A DNA stretch of 64,000 nucleotides from Favolaschia claudopus. Its lineage: Eukaryota > Basidiomycota > Agaricomycetes > Agaricales > Mycenaceae. The translations under genes and the position numbers were made by a program. This document shows positions 56,833-64,000 of the stretch, one piece after another (positions within the stretch are counted from its first letter, which is position 1; each line of letters opens with the position of its first letter). The DNA lies in the NCBI GenBank assembly GCA_037176885.1, contig JAWWNJ010000111.1:186001-250000 (forward strand), written 5' to 3'. The notes beneath the pieces are model-generated. The model was given only the letters and a program-made list of their open reading frames with translations. It was not told where the DNA came from and did not search any database.

Positions 56833-57381
56833 TATGGTTGCGGACCGAACTTCGTGACAAGTCGCAGTCCCAATTTGGTAATTGATACTGTCACGTCAGT
56901 TTTCATTGAGACATCCTGGGATTGTGTAAATAGCATTGCAAGAAGGTAATCTACAAATGTACTGGAGCAAAAGTTCGAAAAATCGGTTTTCCGTGTTTTG
57001 CACGGCAATTTCGCGCTTTTGATTGCGGATCACTCGGACCGGTGGCTGTGCAGGAGCATCAATGTCGCCTGGCCATTGCCGATTTCTTGGTTAGGATATT
57101 TCTCTTTCACTGTGGGGTCCGGAAGAAGGAGTCCGGGGTTGCAGAGGCAGAATGGCAGAGAAAGACTTGATTACCTGCCTCAAACTCGCGAGTTTAGTAC
57201 ACACAATTTTGGTTTTCGCTGCTCAAATTTCGCGTTTTGTAACCCTAAGTTAGGAGTAGCTCCGATTCCTCTGAAATAAAAATTTCACCTATAAACCATA
57301 CCCTAGTTCCTGCTAAATCTCGAATCCCGAAGAATTTTGAGCAAAATTGGGACTGGTCATGAAGTTTTGGCCGCAACCATA
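56833..57381. mobile_element. TA-flanked MITE, family A copy 2
   Basis: Inverted relative to 5962-6505 and closely similar throughout. TA borders are present. Its removal joins GFLA to IPK in the Plavaka frame, which matches the family consensus, so the insertion site is exact. Confidence 0.93.
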
Positions 57382-57689
57382 CCTAAAAGTAAGCTCGAGT
57401 GTTTCTCTTTTGTTACCTCTCGCTCAATCCATCTACACAGCCGATCGCGAGCCCGCCGACTCGTCAGAATTTCGCACCTTTCGTCGGAATTTATTCCACG
57501 GATCTGTGCGCCACATTCTAGTCCTTGCTGCCGGGAATGACAGAACCCGAGGTCACCCTATTCGGTGATGGTCATTGCCGCCGCGTCGTGTATGTACGGA
57601 CTGGGGCCGTACATCGCTGATTATCCGGAGCAGGTGCTCCTGGCATGCGCAGGGCTGGTGCGCGCGGTAAGCCGTCATTCTGGATCATC

Positions 57690-58148
57690 TATGGTGCGCT
57701 CGGCCTAAACACCACCAAATAGGTCCCATCATTGATGTCTCAAATCGACCGAAGGAAAAAATTTAAATTTAAATTGTATTTTTTGCTGCACAATTGGGGC
57801 CAGGCAGAGTTGAAACATACCAGGAAACCTCAATTGGTGTAGCAGCGAGGTCACAGAGGTTTCTGATAGCATATAAAATGAGGGAGTAGATCAGTGGTGA
57901 CCTAAATTAGGCATGTTCCGTAAGCTCACATGACTGATTGACTGATTGCATCACTGATGTCTCAAATCGGCCCCGCGGAAAAAGTATTTATTGTGAGTTT
58001 TGAGCGGATGAAGAATCCCTCTTGAGGGATTGTACTACTACTCTATCTAATCGGAGTGTTTTGGCCAGAGGATCAGTCGTGGGAAGGTTTTGATCAGGTG
58101 GAATAAATTTCATTCTTGTTTGGTGGTGTTTAGGCCGAGCGCACCATA
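57690..58148. mobile_element. 459-bp TA-flanked MITE in a Plavaka intron
   Basis: Perfect 30-bp inverted ends begin TATGGTGCGCTCGGCCTAAA, with TA borders. The surrounding intron keeps its GTAAG donor at 57666 and a CTAAC branch-like site and CAG acceptor near 58160-58174. The words GATGTCTCAAATCG occur at 57738 and 57956 as an internal direct repeat. Confidence 0.92.
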
Positions 58149-58260
58149 GTGTCGTAAGTACTAACTGGCTACAGGTGCACTATAGCAACACGGACTGGAT
58201 AGCTTCGGTTAGGCCGGCCGGCGTAGCTGCCGAGCTGATCTGCGTGATCGATTGACCGTT

Positions 58261-61141
58261 TGGGATGTCAGGACCCCGAAAACACATTCCTCAAACCACC
58301 ATATATTTCCAGGCCACGCTTCTGCGCGTAGTAAAGCTCATGCAAGATGTTCAGTAATTGGGCAAATCTCCCGTGAACTCAGCCCCCTACACAAAATTTT
58401 TGCGCTGAATCCAACCAGAAACCGACCCTACTTACAGTATGTTTTCATCAACAGCAAGTGAGTTCGCCATTTCATATCCCCAACCTCGGTCAGTGCTGGA
58501 GTACTAATATTATAGGTAGCTCTACTTCACTTTCTTACTGTGCTTGTTTCCCTGCTCTGTGACAACCCCACGACGCAATCTGTTCACAAGATCAAAATAT
58601 GTATTGTATGTTCATTTCGTCCCATTTCAATGCAAAATAGTTCAGTCTGAGTTGTTCCGCGATCTGAGTGTGAGCTCTGTGGCAATTGCATGGATTTTGG
58701 GGCCCTCATAGTGTCAATGAATATCTTGCAGGTTCATGTCCGCGAGCGGAGAGTGTTGCGTTGCACATTGCTCGACACTGATTTATCAAGTTCAACTGTC
58801 AAAGTATGATTTTCGGGTGCCTCGATTTGCTTGTGATTCTAACTTCCAACTAACAGTACTAGCCCGCAAATTCTCTGATATGAGTTCAGGGGAGTACTCA
58901 CGCCAATTGCTTCCATATGGCCATTTCAATGTTGAATCTAGCAAACTCCCGCCTCATCTGCTTAGCCTATTTGCGAGCTCAGGCGAGGTGAGCTTGCGAG
59001 CCTGCCTGAGTGGAAGACAAGGAAGCGGGGAGCTACGGGAGGATGGCCGCCGACTTCTTCCTTGACGTGTCACTCTTGTGACATCTTCTTCTGCTCACTG
59101 CGCTCACCAACTCGGCCGCTGCTGAGCTCCCTTCGCAGATTTTCAAGGCCCCACTCTTCACTCCCTCTTTGTGTTGCTTACACTTGGTGTTCTTGGGCTT
59201 CATCTCATCTCTCCCGAAAGCCCCGGAGCACCTCGTGTACTGAGATTGACATCCTCTCGTTCCAGGACTTTCTTCACGATCATCAAGCTATCAAGCTTTC
59301 TTCCGTTCCGAGACGCCTCTCTCGCACATCTCCCTGCTGCTGAGAGAGAGCTCTCCGTCCTGAGACGCGAAGCGCGTCCGCAGGATCCTTCGCAGGTTGT
59401 CGATCTCATCGACATACCTAGCTTCTCACAATTTTTTGCTCCCTCATCACCTTCGCGGTGATCTTTTTCTCATGTCTTTTGTATCTACTTTGTAGCTACC
59501 GTACGTAGCGACCCGACTACCTTGTTTCCTTGGTCATCAGATTTTTTTCCCACAGTGCTCCCGCCTCAACGATCTCAAGTAATTTTTGAGTTTCTCCCCC
59601 GGCCCCGAGGGTTAAGTAACTTTGAAACCCCGAGTTGAAATGATTGAGTACTGCACCTCAACTCTGTGTTTGTGAGCAGCTTATGCTCAAATATCTCAAT
59701 AGCTACAACCCTAACTCGAAGGGAACGAAATCTTCTCGCATTGTTTTCGCAACAAAATATTAATTGTCGACCCGGAAGAACAGTGTTTCACTTGGCTGTT
59801 CGAGTTCAAGTTGTGGCACAGGGGATGAAGTTTGCGATAAACACCAGTCAGTAATTACATCTTAGACCTTTGTATGCTCTCAACCACAAACATATCAATT
59901 TCTATGCCTCAGAGGTGACTGACATGTTTCTACTGAATTGCAGATGAGCTATACAATCTCAGAAGGTCTACAATATTGCGGGGGGTCCAATTGAATCAAG
60001 GACAAGAGGTTGAACAGCAGATAGTCTCTCAATCTTGTCAAGCCATAACTAAGGGCTGGAGCCCATCGTGGGCCTGGCAGCGTTTGTGCCTAATTACCTC
60101 TCAATCTCATTATCTTCATAGGTAACTGAGCAGTCGAAGCTGTGTTTCGACGTCGTATATTGAATGCTCTGAAGTACCCTTTTTACCAGACATTAAGCTA
60201 TAATGTTTGGGTGAGTGGCTTCGGAGGATCTCAGTCTAGAACTGACCAAAAGATGCAGATTTGTCCAGATTCAAGCGAAGTCAACAGATAGATGAAGTCC
60301 CCGCTGTATTTCAGGAATTCCTGGGGAGTTTGAGCGCGATAAATACATATGTAGACTAGTAGATTAGGAGGAAGGAAGTGTTGCTATCACGAATTGAATT
60401 TCCCCGAGACACAGGAGTCAGGAATGAATATTCGAAAGTTGAGTTGACACCAAATGATGTGATCATACAAGATTCTCACGGTTCAACTCTTCCGCGCCAG
60501 TGTGGTTGGTGACGCCAATTCAATGAAAATTCAAGATTGAAGAGGGAGAGGTATATAGCCGATATTGAGGAAGAAAAATAGAGTGGTTGGTTTGTGGAAT
60601 TCAGTGTGAATTTGAACAGCATGGCCGCTGTCAGGGTTCAAACGTTCAAGCTCAAGCTTGTATGAGCTGAGATAGAACTTGAAGAGCCGGATACCCAATT
60701 GAACTAATGGAGTGAAAGGCGTAGGGAAATTTGAAGCGCCAAAGAACAGCTCGCTCAAATGAGGCAGGTGGAAGATTTAATTCAACAGAAAACATGAATT
60801 CAATCATGATCATAAGGCTTATCAGAAATCTCCCCGTATTCTTGTTAAAGTGAGTGAAGCGGAAAGCATACTACAATCGAAATTGAGAACCTTATGATTT
60901 TTTTGTGTTTCAGTGACCGCAGATGGGTATCCCTTGTTGAACGGGTATACCTAGGATTTTGCCGTTATTGTCTTCGATCTGTGCCCAATCAATTTCCCGC
61001 AACTTAGATGTTGATAAGCATTCTAGCTTTCAGTGTTTGAGCTCCTTTTCTGGGGGAATTTTCTTTCATAGGTCCCCCGCCATCGTCACTGGCCCTTGAT
61101 CAATCAGATTCATTTTTGACATCCTCTCTTTTAATTAGTTA
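58261..61141. other. No recognisable gene
   Basis: Open frames such as 59171-59461 (containing AERELSVLRREARPQDPSQV) have some protein-like character, but no start, domain or exon support was found. No element ends were recognised. Confidence 0.4.
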
Positions 61142-61144
61142 ATT

Positions 61145-61345
61145 AGGGAGGTTGTGCGAGCGACCCAGGTCGCTATTAAACCGCTTAGGTCTCCACAACG
61201 AGCAGTCTCAGATGTGATATCCCAGCGACCTAAGAATGTCCCAGGGCAATACTCTTCTAGGTCGCTTGGAGATCACACGTGGTATCCATCGCTGCGGAGA
61301 TCTGAGCGGTCAAAAAGCGACCTGGGCCGCTCCCACAACCTCTCT
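61145..61345. mobile_element. 201-bp Harbinger-type MITE
   Basis: The ends read AGGGAGGTTGTGCGAGCG and, in complement, AGAGAGGTTGTGGGAGCGG, flanked by ATT at 61142-61144 and 61346-61348. Further GCGACC/GGTCGC words occur inside. The end resembles AGAGAGTTTGTGCGGAGCG at 62945, the probable start of the Harbinger element at the right edge. Confidence 0.75.
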
Positions 61346-61348
61346 ATT

Positions 61349-62478
61349 ATCCTTGCATTTGAACGCTGTTCAATTTTGCGGGCGCAGAGATGATGCATGA
61401 GATAATTAACCCCTTAGTACTACACCACTAGTGATCTAGTCAGGCGCGATATGCTCGCGAAGCGTCACTCTCTACCCGAGATTACACTGTTCCCGTGACC
61501 GCGAAATGTTGACCCCGAACGAGCCGGATGGCTCCGACAAGCGTTGATCCCCTGGTTCGTCCTCGAGGCTAGATTTCAGAGAGAGGGATGTCTCCGGGGT
61601 CCTGGCATCCCCAAAATGTCAATCCATCACGCAAATCACAGATGCCGCAGTGCCGTCTCGCCTAAACCAAGCTGTCCACTCCGTGTTGCCATACGATTGT
61701 ACTCTCTGGTGATCGGAGAACCGAGTCCGAGGACTCCGAGTATCCGCCAGCACACTGCCAGCACGAAGGCGGCAATTGCCGATGTGTGGGAAATTCTTGC
61801 TAGGAGAATTCTGTGCAAGCACTGTCAAATAAAGCCATGTTCTGTCTCTTGAATTCCAAATAACCATCGAGAGATGATAGACAGGAAATTGTTTTGTGTA
61901 TAAAAAATTAGAATACTTAACTACCCATTTGTCAAACTAATTAAATAGTTTTACAATTAAAGCCAAACAAAACTTCAGCTATCAGATTGTACAGTAACTA
62001 CCAAATCTTTCAATCCTTCCGATCGTGAGCACAATCCATTCAATCGTTCGATTACTTCATCAGATTGAGGATATATTTTGCCAAAGTCACCATGATTAGT
62101 ACATCTGGTAGAATTGGCGGGCAAAGAGGCACGTGACAGGTCACCATCAGTAACCTGCGGTGACCCCCACACCGTTAGTACATCTGAATAAGTATGTTTG
62201 AATACGGCCGGACCGCCAGCCGGAAATGACGCTCTGCTGTAAAGTACAAGAAGGTAAAAGATCTTTATAGCATTGACGTCATATTCCAAGCTACTCCGAG
62301 GGCACGCACGGATCAATCCCCTACTCTGTTTACAGAGGTAGGGTTCTGTGGTGCTGAACTCCCAATCCCCTCCTCACACAGATCCCATCAAAATGATGGC
62401 ATCTGATAATCACAGTCATTTACTCCACTCCGCGGATTTTCGCCGCCCGCGTAATCCATATGATGTCATTATGTGCTG
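61349..62478. other. No recognisable gene
   Basis: AT-rich sequence at 61880-61980 and short frames only. Confidence 0.45.
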
Positions 62479-62760
62479 CCCCACCAGCCAATGAGAGCTG
62501 GTCGGCGCGCGAGCGGCGTCGGCCGAGCGAGCTTTGGCCCGCCTTGTTCACCGAAAAATATTGACTACCTGACAATTCATTCATTATATAGCTATAAAGA
62601 CACCAAGGTTAGCCCCACCAGCCAATGAGAGCTGGCGCACAAGCGTCGACCGGGCGAGCTTTGGCAGTCTTGTATACCAAAAATTTATACCTCACCTGCC
62701 AATGAGAGCTGGTCGACGCGCAAGCGTCGACCGAGCGAGCTTTGGCCGGCCCTCCTTGGT
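62479..62760. repeat. Three degenerate copies of a double-hairpin unit
   Basis: CCAATGAGAGCTGG starts copies near 62488, 62621 and 62699, each ending GCGAGCTTTGG. The third copy forms a perfect GGTCGACGC-gcaa-GCGTCGACC hairpin. CCAGC...GCTGG forms another just upstream in the first two copies. Confidence 0.75.
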
Positions 62761-62944
62761 ATACATTAAAACTTAGTATCTTTTTTTTTACTGACACCTT
62801 ATATATCAGGGGACCGGTGCTTGCACCGCTATCGATCTGCTACTGCATAGCAGCCTGCCAAAACGGACATCTTTTCGCACGTCGACGACGAGAATGGCGA
62901 AGTCACTGGAAGAAGACTTGCAGCCCTTGCTGGAGGCTGTCAAT

Positions 62945-64000
62945 AGAGAGTTTGTGCGGAGCGACCGGGCCGCTCCACGGGCATGTGGAGCCGGGTCGCT
63001 CCGCTATCCCCGGGTCGCTCGCTACAATGTAATTATCGTAGATAATCTCTAGATTAATCGATATCCTTTGTATCCTCTCGCCATGTCCTCTGCGCAGATT
63101 GCCATTCTTGAGTCCCGCATTCGCTTCACGAAGCTCATGAAGGTCATGATCGAAGAATGGGAGGAAATTGCGCCGAGTACTTCCCGTACCTTGCCAAAAC
63201 GGGTCAATTTGGAAGGTCTTGACGAACGAAAGTGGCTTGAGCAGTTCAGGCAAGCTTTTTCAATAGCATATAGTAACCAGTAATTGATAGATTCCTATAA
63301 GGTTTACCCACCTTCAGGTACTCGCACTGGTTGAAGCTCTTCAAATGCCCGAAACCATCGAATGCCCGGAATCAGGCATCAAGGAGGATCGTGTTACCGC
63401 TCTTTGCATGCTCCTCCGTCGACTTGCCTATCCCTGCCGTCTCGTTGATCTTGAGCTTCTCTTTGGCTGGGAGGCCAGCCGTACATCCCGGATCATTCGA
63501 TTAACTGCTGCTTTTCTTTGGCAACGCTGGAAGCATTTGCTTCGTTACGACCCCAATCGACTCACTCCCGAGGTCTTGGAGAACTTCGCAGTTTCCCTCC
63601 ATAACAAGGGCTGCCCTATGGATGTTGTTGCCGCCGTTATCGACGGAACGTTGAAAAAAAAATGCACGTCCGGTGGTAAATCAACGGATTGTTTTCAACG
63701 GATGGAAGCGGTTTCACTGTCTCAAATATCACCTGCTCATCACGCCAGATGGCATTGTGATTCATGTCTATGGCCCTGTTGAGGGCCGTCGTCATGATAT
63801 CACAGTTCTTCGGCAGAGCGGCCTACTTGACATTTTGGCCGCTAATTTTTGGAACCACGACCGGACGAAGAAGTTTTTTGTGTACGGCGATGCAGGATAC
63901 ACAAACGACGATCACATTATTGCTCCATTTCGAGATGCGGATTCTCAAGCTGGAGAACGGGCTTGGAACGAAGCGATGAGCAAAGTACGACAGCCGGTGG
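62945..64000 (+). mobile_element. PIF/Harbinger element, right end outside the window
   Basis: The left end is probably AGAGAGTTTGTGCGGAGCG at 62945, preceded by AAT, followed by several GAGCGACC/GGTCGCTC words. The transposase gene follows on the plus strand. The upstream frame MAKSLEEDLQPLLEAVN at 62893-62943 stops at this border and may be a gene exon hit by the insertion. Confidence 0.65.
63082..64000 (+). CDS. PIF/Harbinger (HARBI1-like) DDE transposase, incomplete at window edge
   Basis: The start MSSAQIAILESRIRFTKLMK is the first ATG after the element end. An intron near 63262-63320 leads to VLALVEALQMPETIECPESG, LCMLLRRLAYPCRLVDLELL and LLRYDPNRLTPEVLENFAVS. The first catalytic aspartate lies in VVAAVIDGTLK. 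A run of nine A at 63655-63663 then breaks the frame. In the next frame RPVVNQRIVFNGWKRFHCLK, HVYGPVEGRRHDITVLRQSG (carrying the RRHD motif) and FFVYGDAGY (second aspartate) follow. The third acidic residue may lie beyond the edge. Exact splice sites are uncertain. The frameshift makes this copy probably non-functional unless the run is misread. Confidence 0.82.

Larger units (their letters stand above)
55985..58260 (+). pseudogene. First half of a Plavaka-like transposase gene with two MITEs
   Basis: Exon 1 contains YSPYESAADFHLADLLYRKV and PFANHKDLYATIDATSLGHI, then PWQSFEVSYNQP. A one-base insertion near 56515 shifts the frame before DFMSGNWAWRQS. After an intron come CMGATFVPAILGSDKTTVSV, ATGQNEYYPLYISNG and VHNNVRRAHGDSVTL. 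The frame then meets a MITE at 56833. Beyond it, FRTFRRNLFHGSV, GMTEPEVTLFGDG and YGLGPYIADYPEQVLL follow with frame slips, then an intron containing a second MITE. Similarity ends at CARCT near 58190, the point where the opposite-strand half begins. The domain order fits the Plavaka family. Confidence 0.82.

Noticed and set aside
59521..59570. TTTTTTTCCCACAGTG as the right terminus of the CACTA-type element
   Set aside because: Only the last six bases match well, the flanks show no duplication, and no hairpin array precedes it.

Overview
The window looks like a transposon graveyard from a filamentous basidiomycete, most probably an Agaricomycete. The reasons are many short GT-AG introns (about 40-55 nt), a DUF6532-type gene, Tnp2/CACTA, Plavaka-like and PIF/Harbinger transposases, Tad-like LINEs, a chromodomain-like Ty3/gypsy element, and a dense set of small inverted-repeat elements with clear target-site duplications (TSDs). 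I cannot name the species. No ordinary housekeeping gene, rRNA, convincing tRNA or CRISPR array was seen.

Layout. 1-4.34 kb: decayed LINE (endonuclease, RNase H-like, reverse transcriptase, zinc-knuckle C-terminus) broken by frameshifts and a 439-bp inverted-repeat element. 4.3-12.5 kb: almost gene-free, with several MITEs, one inserted inside another, and an array of CAACTT motifs. 12.8-16.4 kb: a 9-bp-TSD inverted-repeat element carrying a 5'-truncated but open LINE (RT plus RNase H). 17-20.2 kb: hAT-like MITEs and a DUF6532-type gene broken by an insertion and a frameshift. 20.9-24.0 kb: an inverted-orientation AGTTGT array, a LINE tail, an element with structured hairpin ends, a copia gag fragment and a hAT-like element. 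24.06-37.66 kb: a complete Ty3/gypsy element (255-bp LTRs, TSD GTGAA). Inside it lies an element with 25-bp inverted ends, inside that a gag-only LTR retrotransposon with identical LTRs, and a TA-flanked MITE sits in the 3' LTR. 37.8-44.7 kb: more MITEs and a remnant of the gag-only family. 44.75-52.7 kb: a CACTA-type unit with a hairpin-rich left end, a Tnp2 transposase gene interrupted by a MITE, a multi-exon RTC4-like gene and a 169-bp tandem repeat. 53.5-58.3 kb: nested LINE pieces and two oppositely oriented halves of a Plavaka-like transposase, one carrying two MITEs. 58.3-62.9 kb: mostly unrecognised, with one Harbinger-type MITE and a hairpin repeat. 62.95-64.0 kb: start of a PIF/Harbinger element running off the right edge.

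How it fits together. Much of the structure can be read as a relative chronology, because several insertions have an empty-site counterpart in the window or restore a reading frame when mentally removed. The most unusual signals are a fourfold repeat of an unrecognised ~80-residue domain between gag and protease in the gypsy element, the recent gag-only element, the RTC4-like gene next to the Tnp2 gene, and the 388-bp element whose ends hold variant hairpins that keep their pairing.
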